From NCBI GenBank assembly GCA_024305405.1, contig JAKNDB010000098.1:3056501-3120500 (forward strand): DNA of 64,000 nucleotides. Direction: 5' to 3'. Each line of letters opens with the position of its first letter. Position 1 is the first letter of the stretch. Origin of the DNA: Dirofilaria immitis. Taxonomy: Eukaryota > Nematoda > Chromadorea > Rhabditida > Onchocercidae. The notes under the pieces are model-generated. The model was not told where the DNA came from and ran no database searches. It saw only the letters and a list, made by a program, of their open reading frames with translations. The translations under genes were made by a program, and so were the position numbers. This document shows, one piece after another, positions 39,401 through 51,485 of this stretch.

Positions 39401-40610
39401 TTCATTTAAATCAATGCAGAAATAATTTTATTAATATATGATTGAACAAAAAAAAAAAAAAAAAAAGTCTTTATGGTCTGATTACTTCGAAGTAATTTGA
39501 CTAAAATTTTATTTTCTTTACTTTTTGATTTGTCATAATATTCACCATATTATCTTGTGAAATATGATTTGAACATATTAGCGCAGCAATAAAATAATAA
39601 CGATAACTGCATAATTTAAACGAAAAAATGAGAGAATGTTTTAAACAAAATTAAAAAAAAAAATGTCAGAACAGATGGTTAGGCAAAAATTGAATAAGTG
39701 ACGAAATAAATATATGTACTAAAAACTAAGTTATAAAAATATATTAAATAAAATATGTAGCATAATGATTCGATTGTTGTATTCATTATGGCCAAAAGTT
39801 TTTCTTATAAATGTTTTATTGTGGTAGGTAAAGTGTTAATGCGAAAATATGCAAAATAAACAGCTGAGACAATTATCATAATTGCTCCTTCCATTAATAT
39901 AATACAATAATTTATTCCAAATTAAAAATGACGTAGAAGTATTCAAAAACTTGAATTTATAACATTTTATAGCGAAAAATAATTTTTTCCAAAATATTTC
40001 CAGATTGAAAATTTTATTTCGAAATTTTCAAAAACATTTTTAAGTTTTTAAAAATTTTTCTATTAAACAAACCATTTAGACCATTAATAATAAGTAATTT
40101 ACTATCATCGTAAATGAGGATTTTGCTTATTCATTCAGTCATATAGAATTTATTTCAGAAAATTACTGAATTTGATTTTTTTTTATCACAAAATAGCCAT
40201 TTGAAACTGTGGGTTACAGTACGCCGAACATTATCTTGACAGCAAACGAATTTACAAAATATTACTGTATTGAAGGAATTCAAGAAAGCTAAACATTCGC
40301 AGATAATTGCGATCCGAGACCATAATGTAGAATCCAACACATTATTCAGTGAGAAATGTAAAATACGAAAATTCGAATTATAAAATATAATTGTCCGAAT
40401 GGAGATGCATACAAAACGTAAAGCAAAACCGAGGTCGATGCTGTATAGGCGTATCTCTTTTGATTCTTGATTTGATTACAAATCGTGGTTATACGAAATT
40501 CTTGATTTTGATTCTTTGATTTGATTTGATATGGCAAATTGCTGTTGTACGAATGAGTTAAGAGATATTGAACACTGAACTTTCTAGAGATGATACTAAT
40601 ATGATAAAAA
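36490..40610. other. long noncoding interval with microsatellites
   Basis: A gene-free 4.1 kb. It contains trinucleotide-rich patches (gat/aat repeats near 38,325-38,360, act/att repeats near 38,615-38,710) and A runs at about 39,349 and 39,449. Open frames at 38,649-38,843 and 40,155-40,537 are repeat-driven or unrecognised. Confidence 0.5.
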
Positions 40611-40618
40611 TCATCTAT

Positions 40619-41060
40619 TCATAACGTATTTTCTGTGTGCATCAATAAAATAAAAATTACTCCTTGAACCCAGCACCAATGTACGCTTTTGCGAGCGCAG
40701 CCTCGAAGGATTGAGTCAATTTCCATCACTTCTCCTGTTGACCTCATTTCAGGATCAAGTAGAATATCAACTACTAAAAAAACGAGAAAACGCGAAAACA
40801 GCAGCTTTAACTGCAAAATGATCAATAGATTTTTTTCCTGGTCTAATTTCTTACCTAAGATAATCTGAGTGACAAGCTTTGTTATAGGAATATTGATTAC
40901 TTTAGAAATAAAGAGAACTGTGCGACTAGCTCTTAAGTTCACTTCAAATATATATATATATTATCTTCTTGAACGACAAATTGAATATTTATTAGGCCTT
41001 TCACTTTTAATTCAAGAGCTATTTTTTCAATTTGCAATTGCTCCCAATGGAATGTTGGCA
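40619..41060 (-). pseudogene. carB: nuclear Wolbachia-type fragment: carbamoyl-phosphate synthase large subunit (carB)
   Basis: Minus-strand pieces in order match the C-terminal ATP-grasp end of CarB: IALELKVKGLINIQFVVQ (near 41,020-40,970), VNLRASRTVLFISKVIN with ITKLVTQIILGKKL (40,945-40,855), a VKAAVF.FSRF segment, LLDPEMRSTGEVMEID (40,770-40,720) and, in another frame, EAALAKAYIGAGF. The last order is that of bacterial CarB (V-D-x-L-L-G-P-E-M-R-S-T-G-E-V-M-G). At least four frame changes are present, one of them in a (TA)n expansion at 40,947-40,962. CarB makes carbamoyl phosphate for pyrimidine and arginine synthesis. A decayed bacterial gene within worm repeats fits a nuclear Wolbachia transfer; the donor is inferred. 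Confidence 0.87.
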
Positions 41061-41662
41061 GTAATTTCAAATTCTGGAGTTATAAAAAAAAAAAATTATT
41101 TAATTCTGAAAATTTTTGCAGCCTAAATTTATTAAATAGAAACTTAAATGACCATGAACTATATCAATGTTGTAAATTTTTTTTAAACCATACCTTCTCA
41201 GAATGATGACAACAATCAACAATAAGCGTAATGATAACGCTCAGCATATGAAGGAACGGTGAACAATAGTAATAAGATGGAATAAAATTCTGATGAGTAT
41301 ATGCTTTGTAACCTGCAAGAGTTATATTTCGTAAATGTAAAAAGTTGCTCAATTTTGAACCGATGTCTGATTATTTGCTAAAATAATCGAAAATACAATT
41401 ATGAATAAAATATCCGTTTAAATTAAGCATATAAGATATTTGTCGTTTAACTAAACTTGCAACAGCGATTGAAATGATTCAATAATGGCAATTGTACATT
41501 GTACAATTCAACTATCAATGAATTATTCTAATTATCAATGAATAATTTATTTGAATATTGCAAATGCTGGTAATACATTAAGAATGCAATAGCACAAAAT
41601 CACACTGCTACCTACAAGTCTAATTCATTTTAGACGATATGTTGTTGTAAGGAGAAAATGAA

Positions 41663-41797
41663 CAATGAAATTTGACTCATTAATGAGAAAGAAAGATCAG
41701 CAATGAAATTTGACTCATTAATGAGAAAGAAAGATCAGCAATGAAATTTGACTCATTAATGAGAAAGAAAGATCAGCAATGAAATTTGACTCATTAA
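41663..41797. repeat. 38-bp tandem repeat, about 3.6 copies
   Basis: Units at 41,663, 41,701, 41,739 and 41,777 (partial) start caatgaaatttgactcatta and are identical by eye, so the array is young. It is noncoding. Confidence 0.97.
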
Positions 41798-41799
41798 AT

Positions 41800-43555
41800 T
41801 TAAAATAAATTTTTATCAATTGAGTATTTATAGCTATCACATATATATTTTTTAATGAATGCTTTTAGTGATTGCCTTTTGTGTTACCATTAAAAAAATA
41901 AATTTCTGCAATGTTTTAATTTAATTTTATAAAATATCAAAAAAAAAAATAATTTCAGAAATATTTTTCAAAAAAAAAAAAATATTCGGCACACATTTGT
42001 AACGATATTATACGACGTTCGAAAACGATTAAATAGTTTGTATATTGTCAATACTATCGCAATCATTCATATGAAACCATTGTTGAGAAAAATAATTGCA
42101 AAAACCACATAAGGATGGATCCTGAAAAAAATCTTACTTAGATTTTCTCTATGTTATCTTCAGTCTTTCTTTTTCGAGTGATCTTCTATACTTGAATTGA
42201 TAGTACTTGAATTGATAGTATACTTGAATTATGCATATGAGAGTCTCTACTTCTATGATGAATCACTGAAAATTATATTTGAAGCAGTTTCAAAATTTAT
42301 CGGGTCGGAAATTGCTTATATTGACAACAGGAAGAAATTATTCCATCAACTAGGAATAGATTGCTAAGGATTTTTTTGAGTAGCTTCTTTCGTAGAAAGG
42401 AAAAATTTCATTCCTGCTGATTGTGAGAAATCGACTATTAGAAGTTTACTGAACAATTACTTCAAAAACCCTTTGATTAGTAACAAACTATTTATATACC
42501 GTTCGTGAAGGAGTAGGATATAGGCAGAGAGTAAATCACTTGAGTTTTACATGAGATAAGGAAACAAACGGAAACTTCAATTTTAAATCTTCTACTAACA
42601 GAGCATCAAGATATTTTACATACGGTCATCCCGGTGAAGAAAGGGGATAGATCAATCGTATAACATATCGTATAGACAAAAACAAAACTGACAGGAAAAA
42701 AGGAAGCCCGGTTTTCTCATATTTAGCTGCATTTGTTGATATGTATAAGAATAAGCAAATATATATTGGATAAAAGTGTTTCGAATATATTGGGTAAAAA
42801 ATGCTTTTACGCAATGATAAATTTTATCGATCAATCGATAATATCCGGGCAATCAACAAATAGCAGAAATTAAAATTTATCATCAACTAAATAATTATGG
42901 ATCATACAATTTCTTCGGTTTTTCCGACAGCATCTTAATCTTACTAATGATTTTTCGATGAAATTGTTTATCCAATTATATTCAGTGCTTCTGCATAATA
43001 TTCTTTCATAAAATAAAATATTTTGAAATCAGCTTTTTGAGCATTATGATAAGAATAACGATCAATAAAATGATCGCTGTTTCTGAATAGGATTGATAAA
43101 TTAACTAATTTTCGTGATAGTTTCTTTCACACATGAATTTTTTTTAGATTCCCTTCTTCAACTTCTATTTGTATGGAATTTCCGAATGTATAATGTGTCC
43201 CAAATTTACATGGCGTTAGAGAAATTTTTGACATCACAACGATTGAAGTATAAAGCATGACTTTGTTAATTAATAAATATTAATTTAATCGAAGTTGAGC
43301 TTCTTTGAAGTTTTAGAATGACTGAGAGCATCAAATGAATTTAAAAAAATATAAGCAGACGTAAAACTGGAAAAAAATCAAGATTTTTAAATTCCGCTCT
43401 TATCCTTCACAGTCTAGATTTGGAATAAAATTGTAATCAAGACATCCCTGAATTTTTAAGATAATTTATGAATATTTTATGATGCAAATCCTCAATATGG
43501 ATATGCAATTAATTACCGATATATCATTTGTTTAGCAAAAAATATAACTATTGCT
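41800..43555. other. otherwise noncoding interval
   Basis: Except for the degenerate frame at 42.2-42.5 kb, no gene is recognised. Confidence 0.4.
42182..42511 (+). pseudogene. unidentified degenerate coding stretch
   Basis: One reading frame stays protein-like for about 110 codons, broken by a TAA at 42,365 and a TGA a few codons later. Before the stops it reads ESLYFYDESLKIIFEAVSKF then IGSEIAYIDNRKKLF; after them VERKNFIPADCEKSTIRSLL then NNYFKNPLISNK. Its start overlaps a short direct repeat (cttgaattgatagta twice). I do not recognise the family. It could be an old nematode exon or a third bacterial insertion. Confidence 0.35.
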
Positions 43556-43559
43556 TCAC

Positions 43560-44300
43560 CATTCTAGCGATTCATTAGGATACTCATTTATTTTTAAATG
43601 CCATTCAAATTTTGATATAGTTCATCGGAAGCGCATTGAAGCGTATAAAATATGCATCGTCTAAAATTCAAAGCTCACACATAGGATGCCAAAAATATTT
43701 ATATCCATTTATATCTCTCGTTAATCCGGCGGCCAATTATACTTGCACTGCAATATTTTTTATCTGAAAAAGATTAAATATTCAGAAAGATGTCATCGAA
43801 TAATTTCTCAAATCCAACATGAACTAAATAAACAAAGGATTAAAATGAGAGATATAAGCATTCAATCCAATTTTTTATGTCGTATAAAAATATTCTTTCA
43901 TTTACTTTACAATTCGAAAATTCATAGCATCGTATATTTAGAATCAATCATTTCATTCAGAACATCGTATATTTAGAATCGAAAATTCAGAGCATCGTGT
44001 GTTTAGAATCAATCACTTTCATTCAGAGCATCGTATATTTAGAATCAATCACTTTCATACGTATTTCTAGTAAACGTATTAAATTTTAGATATCAAAGCA
44101 TAAAGTCTTAAATGAAAACTCCGTTTTAAGTATCACAATACTAAAATTAGTCTATGTTTTAACCTTTAATAAAAAGAAGATTTATACCGGAATTGCTGTT
44201 TAAATAATGCTCACAATGTAAAGGATAATAGTAGAGGCATACTTATATGGTATCATTTCAGTAAAATATCATTTTTTTTTTTTTGCGAATTGTTGAATTT
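43560..44300 (+). repeat. dispersed repeat family R, copy 3, with a local tandem array
   Basis: Same-orientation relative of about 24,590-25,390. At 43,921-44,056 the block attcagagcatcgtatattt with agaatcaatca is repeated four times in 30-36-bp units, where the other two copies have only one. The unit continues into receptor copy G after an insertion of about 1.1 kb (44.3-45.45 kb) that unit D lacks. Confidence 0.8.
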
Positions 44301-44889
44301 ATTCGAATTCCGAGACGAAATTGACGCTGCGATCTAATCGAATGAGATTAATATTAATAAAGTTATTGTTGCTATCAGCAGTTATCCAAACATATATATA
44401 TATGTATAACTCACTATCTTAATTTAATCGCTAAATATTATTTCTATTTCAGTTATTAGCATAATTATCAGTTTATCACTATTCATAATATTTAATATGC
44501 AATTGGTGGCATTGAAATTTTCTGCAAATGTAAATTGCTACGCTATCTTCAAAGTGACGTTAAGATAGCTTATCAATGCTTATATCACTTCATAATTTTT
44601 AATAGTACTATCCAGAGAAATCGTTACTCTGTACCATTAAATTTATCGTATAGGTTGAATCTATCATTCTTTTTTGCTTCGAATTTTTTTTATTCAGCTT
44701 ATAAAAATCATTCATTTTCATCTGTCCATAATTGCTTTTTACCATATTGCGCATTTTATCAGTAATACGAATACCGTTTCCAGCTATCGTCTAATAAATC
44801 GTTAGCATTCGGTACGCAGAAAATTTGTTTCAATTCATTTTGCTATTTCAGCAAAAAATTATTTTGCTCAAAAATTAAATCATCTTAAT

Positions 44890-44976
44890 TTTCGATTAAT
44901 TAGTTTCTAATTTATGGATTCGATTAATTAGTTTCTAATTTATGGATTCGACTAATGAGTTTCTAATTTATGGATA
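44890..44976. repeat. 28-bp tandem repeat, three copies
   Basis: Units of gattcgattaattagtttct followed by aatttatg; the third has two substitutions. It lies in the 1.1-kb segment that is unique to unit G. Confidence 0.9.
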
Positions 44977-45935
44977 CAGATTGTCGTAATGACTGCATTA
45001 TAATTTGCTCTAATTGCCCATTCCCTTAACAACAGTAGTATGCAGTGATAATTAAGTAGGAGTTCAAAAAGTTCAGCTATCATGAAAAAAATATACTGTT
45101 CATCCATTCGTTGCATTATGTCTTGCTTATTTGTTAATTTACAATTTTTATGCATTTTAATGACGATATCACAATTATGAAGAATCTTCAGTGATTTTTA
45201 TAGCTACCGATATTATTGGTAGCATTGATTTTTTAAGTGTCATTGAAATTTTGATAAGTTATGCTTTTGCAGATCTTTAAAACTATATTATTTCTGGGCC
45301 AAAATTGAAACTGTCAACAGAAATGCAGAATTAGAATACCATTATCATATGGAATTAGATAGAAATTATAAATTGATTGAGAAGAAGAAAGTTAGCCAAG
45401 ACATTTGGTGATTATTTTAATCTATTTGATTAATCCAGCTTTTATTCAATTAATATTTAAATACCATGCCAATGATATTTGTAATTGTATGTAATACACA
45501 TTGGAAAACAACATAACCTAAATTAAAGATCAATAGTACTAGAAAATACAATATTTTTAATAAAGAATGCTTTCAAATTTTGAGACTAATGAAATTCTTG
45601 TGTTAGCGAAATAAATTTTTATAAAGTAAATCATCATAAAAATCAAATCGATCATATTCAGTCAGTGTAGACAGAATATTAACGAATTCTTTTTTCAATT
45701 TCCGTTTAAATATTAAATATAGTTTAAATGAAATTTAACATCATGAATATATATATATATGTATCAAAGATTTGAAGACAGCCAAATGGATAGATATAGG
45801 TATATTTTGACTAAAAGATCGAAATTCTTAACCAAACAATTCCATAGCTAAATTTATAAGCTTTAACAGAAAATTATTATATATCAAGAAAATTATTTGG
45901 GCAAATTATTTTTAGCTTCAGATTACGATGAATTA

Positions 45936-48112
45936 CTATCGTACTGCACCTGTCCTAACACCAATAAGGATGACTTTATTTTTTGAGTTTGCAGCTACCA
46001 AATGAAACAAATGACATAAATATTGTTTTACGATATTGCGTGCCCCTCCAGCATAAATGAAATAAACAGTTGGTAATGTAGCGCAAAAGGCAATAGCATA
46101 AGAATTTACGAAAATTCTTGATGGAATATCAATTCTTTCGCCAAAAATTTGAACCAAAAATGATGGTAAAAAATTGAAGGTAATAATTCCAATTTCCATT
46201 ACACCATAACTCCATGCAGCTTGAATTAGCATTGACCATTCATAATCATTAGTTTTTGTTACGATAGTTCCACCTAGATATATTTCCTAAGTTAGAGGTA
46301 AATAAATTACATTAGGAGGAAACCTTGATAATTTAACAATTTCCTTTTAACTGTAACTTTTAACTAAATTTTTTTGTGGAAAACAGATGTTTCGATTTTT
46401 CAGTTATATTAAAGAAATGAACAATGCATTCTTTATATCAATTTCCATTGAAAAAAATTGGTGCAAACTTTGACTTCGATTGATATCGGTTGCAAAACGA
46501 TGCTTACGACGTATACTGTAGAATATCGTAACATATATGACAAACATTCCATTCGGTAAGAATATTGCCCAAAAATAACGAATCCTAAAGTACAATAAAC
46601 AAATAACATTAGGCAAAATTTTTCGATTAAAAATGCCTGGAATAGCAAAAATTGAAAAAGTTACCGACTATACGGAAAAATGTATGTTTAGCAATAAAAA
46701 TTTTAACACAGAATTACTTCATCAACGAAAATTTTTCAAAATATCTCCAAAAATTGAGTTATATTTCGAAGCAAATACGAAATCAGAAATTATCCGAAAT
46801 TTCGCAATTTAATGATTTTAAGTTTATTTCCGAAAATTGCAAAAATTGAATGAAATGACATTAAAAGATAACCTCCACCAAGTATCTCCTACTCCGTTTG
46901 ACTTTAGACAGCTTCCTTCCCAACTCAAATTCCAAGCGAGGAATTTCCTGGTACAGTAATAAAATTCGGTAATTGTGATCGCTAAAAATTTAGTCTTTTT
47001 ATGAGCAATTTTTTAATAAGTTTGTTAGGAGTTTGTAGGATTTTGAAATGCATCAAATGTTAACAAAAGAGATTAAAATTAAGGAAATTAAGATGTGAAA
47101 CGATATATTTTCATGGTTTTTTTCGGGAGTAGTGGTATTCCGGAATCTCTATTAGGCAAGTATTGAATGATAGAATGAAAATTGTCGTTTGAAAGTAATC
47201 ACTTGATCATTACTCTTAGAAATATCAATAAATCACCTAAAACTGACAACCATACAAGAATGATTAAAGAATATAGCCTTGCCGACTCGAAAAAAAATTG
47301 TATTTTGGTAAAATAAAGGCCACGAAGCGATTAGCTGCCAACAATAATGAAAAATGAAGTACTGCAAAGATTGAAACAGTATTGAAGGTTGAGAATGTAT
47401 TGTTTATCCATACTGTTTGATTAGCTAAAACATAAGGAAATTAATTTTTAAGCGGTTGAAGTGAAAATATGCTAATTCAATAGGACTAGAAAATGCTCTT
47501 CATAGAGAAGAGAGCAAATTTGTTTAATGACGATATAGAATGAATATTTCAAAAACATTATTTTGGTATTCTGAATTATTGATTGTGATAAAAATTAAAT
47601 TTTTACATCGGTCACCAGAAGAAATTTTGTTTTGCTGCAAGAAGCTAATTTTATCATTTATTATTAATGAAACAAAAAATTCTCGTTTACATCTTGGCTA
47701 GCATTTGTCACACTATTGAAACATTTCAGTCGTAGGATCAAAAACTCTCCTCTCTTCGCATTCATATTTTTAAAAGAATTTAGCTCAATTTAAAAGTGAA
47801 TACATTTGTGGCATTTAAGTAAAACAGCTTACCATATGAACTATTCTTAGTTTGTAATATTTCAGGTATTACAACAATCAGTTGTGGGAGAAAAGCCATC
47901 AAATTAGAAATAATTAACTGTAATGCGATAAGAACAAATGCATGACTATAAAAATTGTTTTGTCGATTACAAATCAATACAGTAGCCATAAGTGTATTAC
48001 TAATAATACCGTATAGCAAGAAAATAATAAAAAGTAGAATTGCTATGTATTTTGCAACCTTGTGATGTTCGTCTCTTATGTCCAATACATTCGTCATATT
48101 TTTTCCGAACAT
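45936..48112 (-). CDS. Srx-like serpentine receptor, copy G (five exons, one frame break)
   Basis: The exons are 48,112-47,833, 47,424-47,237, 46,981-46,873, 46,584-46,469 and 46,273-45,936. Lengths and phases match copy D; the product is about 343 residues once the single break is discounted. TM1 is AILLFIIFLLYGIISNTLM, TM2 LIALQLIISNLMAFLPQLIV, TM3 ends LLAANRFVAFIL, the loop exon has a YYCTRKF and LSWEGSC cysteine pair, TM5 includes PNGMFVIYVTIFYSIRRKHR, TM6 begins MLIQAAWSYGVMEIGIITFN, and TM7 ends ATLPTVYFIYAGG. Exon 2 is one base shorter than in D at a run of eight T (near 47,290), shared with copy E. It is either a sister receptor expressed like D or a recent pseudogene. Exon 1 is intact here and broken in D, so neither copy is fully open as given. 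Confidence 0.78.
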
Positions 48113-48419
48113 ATTGAAGATAATATTAGAAAGAGTACCATAATAGAATAAAGGCGAGTCTCCATTCTTAAAAAGATTTGTAAACTTCGATAGGAAAAAA
48201 ATAATTTCAAATAGTAAGAAGCTTCAATATCTGAAATGGAATCAAGAAAATTGCGAATATGAATTCTAGAATACTAAGTGCAATCGTAATGAGAGTATGT
48301 CAATACGAAAAAAAAAAACGAAAATTTCATCCAATCAATAAACCTTATTTTTTAATTTGGTGATGTGTGAAGTGCTATTAGCACATGTCTAATTTCGGTG
48401 TATTTAAAACAATCATTGA

Positions 48420-48942
48420 TTCGGCTGTTATCGCAACCAAAGGAATCCACCAGCAGAGCTTAAACAATATAAGTTACAATGGAAAGAGTCATCGTGGTTA
48501 ATGGAATTTGAAAGTGGATGGAAAAGTCGGCTCATGAAGATGAGCGAAAAATAGAAAAGAAGGAACAGAATCGTTGCAAAGATTGTTGTTCAGCGATTAA
48601 GGAGTCACAGTTCTCGACTATAGGTGAAAATGGTTTAATAAGGAATCCAAATTGACAAGAACTATCATTTTAGATTTTCGAATTTATTAAATGGATGATA
48701 ATGGCAGAAGATGACGCGATTGCAATTGATAATAGGAGAAGGAAAATGACTGATGTCAGAAAACTTTCAATTAGTAACAAATGAATAGTAAGCAGATAAG
48801 CATAAACTAACGGATTCAACGAAAAAAATGAATTTGTGTTGCGATAGTCAGAATTATGAAGATCACAGAATCGATTGGGAAATTCTGAAAAATTCAGAGT
48901 TAAGCAAAAACCGAATTTGCTTATCAGAATATAATGTAGCAA
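48420..48942 (-). pseudogene. GPCR TM7-like fragment, copy 2
   Basis: Duplicate of 30,470-30,985. The minus strand near 48,865-48,770 reads a TM7-like TNSFFSLNPLVYAYLLTIH, close to the NSxxNPxxYA consensus of class A receptors. A second hydrophobic frame (VIFIILTIATQIHFF) overlaps upstream, split by a run of seven T. Confidence 0.45.
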
Positions 48943-49670
48943 TTTATCGGAAATGACAGTTCAAAAGTAGATCGATAGCGACAAAAGACAGTAAAAGAGA
49001 AAGTACGAAAACACAATGAACATTCAATGAACTACTGAATATTTACTGTATTATTTATTTCATCTCCATTATATTACTGTATATTACAATATTGAGCAAC
49101 ATCATATGAGACTAACAAGAGTAATTATTTTAGATACCGAAAAATCACAACAACAAAAAATCAAACAAGAATAGATTCTCTGACAATACCTAATAATGCT
49201 ATATCAATTATTTCAAGTGCTGTTAAATTTCGAAGAAAAATTTGCATATTTTTTCGAATTATTAATCGTTGTAATCTCGAAATATCCGCGCTGTTTTTCA
49301 CTTTAGCCGAACACATTTTAGCAGTTTATATTTTTCTCTCACTTGCATCTTCAATAGCTACTACTGTTTAGCTTTCGAAAATTAAGATATCGTTGCATAT
49401 TGCATAGCTATTAACTCAAAACGGCTATCATGCAAAAATTAATGATTATTAAAAAGAGCAAATGAAGAAATCTAACGATATGCGATGTAAACGTAATGTG
49501 AATATTTTTAGCATCGTTTATGAACTTTAATTAAAAATGAGCTAAAATTTATATGCTCTAATGCGTAGAATGTGTTAAGGTTTAAATGAATTTAAGGATG
49601 GATGAACAGCTAAGGAATTTATCATTTCGGGAAGACATCAAAATTATATAATAATATCAGAAATGATATT
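48943..49670. repeat. recent segmental duplication, copy 2 (partner 31,873-32,600)
   Basis: See the partner entry. The similarity is much higher in this block than in the flanking duplicated segments on either side. Confidence 0.92.
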
Positions 49671-49679
49671 ATCTTATCT

Positions 49680-50310
49680 TAATGTCGCTTTAAACACTAT
49701 ACGATAGAAATTTGGATTAGCAGTAAATTTCAAATTTATGAAATGGAGTGTTATTAAATATTTTGAATATAGATAAATTGAGCAACAACGAAATCGGAAA
49801 TTTACGTCTGAAATTTTGGGATTTAACGATTTTAAATTCAGGTTCAAACTTTTTCAGAAATTGAACGAACATTGAAAGATAAAATCCATTAAGTATCTCC
49901 TGCTCCATTTCACTTTGTGCCAGCTTCCTTCCCAACTCAAGTTCCAAGCAAGGGATTTATTTGTTGGTACAATAAAAAAAAAAAAACGGTAATTATGATC
50001 GCTAAAAGTTTAATCATACTATGAGTAATTTTCTGGTTAGTTTGATAAAAGTTTCTAGATCAAACGTTAACAAAACATTAACATTAAAGAAATTAAAATA
50101 TGAAACGGTATATTTTGATGATTTTTTCGAAAAACTGCGAATCTGAATCCTACAATGGTAAACGCACTCGTAATGGGAGTTAATATTGAAGAAAAAAGAA
50201 AAATGAAAACTTCATCCAACAAATTTCATTTTTTAATTTACTTACTACATGTAGTGCTATTAGCAATGCTACCTTTATTATCATTTAAATACTTACAGTG
50301 CAAGATGCTC
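49680..50310 (-). pseudogene. Srx-like receptor locus remnant, copy H
   Basis: Only noncoding and loop-exon traces of the receptor unit remain. The minus strand near 50,012-49,895 still shows a degenerate loop exon region (cttccttcccaactcaagtt on the plus strand, as in G). From about 50,130 the sequence jumps to what corresponds to the region upstream of exon 1 of G. Exons 1 and 2 have been deleted. Confidence 0.5.
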
Positions 50311-50319
50311 AACTTCAGA

Positions 50320-51480
50320 AAAATATAATAATAGAGTAACTTCACAAATAAGATAGTGAAATTACAGTGTATCTAAATGCCACTTTCTCCGACTCATTTC
50401 TTTTTTCCATGTCCAAAAATTTCTTTTAGTTCAATTTCTTTTAGTCTATTATATTTTTAAATATTAAAGTAGTTCGAAGAAACATATCGTTGTTATCCTA
50501 GATTTTTCAAAACTACTGTCATAAGTGTGATAAGTGCAAGCTTTCATGCATAACTACGGTTGCATGTTTATCGTAGCCGCTATAAATCGAAAATTAGATA
50601 CAATTATAACATTAGCTTCTTTGTTACATTGTCTTTTAGAATTTTAAGCGAAATAACTTTTTTTCTCTCTTATTATTTCCAATTATGCAAAGCCATACAA
50701 TGTCTGAGTGTTAGAGAGGAATAATTTATTGATTTATATTTTCTATAAAAATATTTTTTAGAGATTTTAATTGCAGTAGTCGATTTTTTCAGTAAAAGAT
50801 TTCTAATTTATAATCTACAAAAATTTAATTCTGTAATGCGCATATGTTCTTTTTTCTCGTTTATTCGGATTATTCGGGAGTTTTTTATAGTACAAAGTTG
50901 TTTCAATAAATTGAAGCATTTTTGTGGAATACAGTTGCATAAACTATTGTTTTCAGAAATAAAAAAGGTAATTTATTTATCGATGGACAAGCAGCCATTT
51001 TTGTTTTTCTTGATTTCAAAGCAATGAAAAGAAATATAAATGAAGGTATCTCACAAAGACGTGATGGAATATATTTGAATTTTTGTTTAGCATTATTCTT
51101 GACATTGTTAGCTCTTGGTTCTTGATAAATAATTTGTTCTGACCGTAAAAGAAAAACTACTTGGATATCACGCGAAAAATATTTCAATGTTATGAGATGC
51201 TGTAATATATTGAAATATCAAATATGGTTCAGCTGCTTCATTTCCGTTATTAAAATGGAGTTCAGTAAAGTAATTACAAATTAGACTTAGATACACTAAA
51301 AGAAATTCGAGACAAAATGCACAACAAGAATGTTGCCGGAAGTTACAAAAACATTACTAGTAGATTTTATAATAAAAAAAAAAGATGATATAAACATTAA
51401 ATATCATAATACCAAGAAATATATAAATGTAAAAGATTTCCGCAGAAAAATAACAAAAAAGAAAAGAAATTACGTTAAGT
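50320..51480. other. noncoding interval at the edge of the gene cluster
   Basis: No recognised gene. This marks the transition from receptor duplications to the compact gene neighbourhood. Confidence 0.45.
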
Positions 51481-51485
51481 AGACT

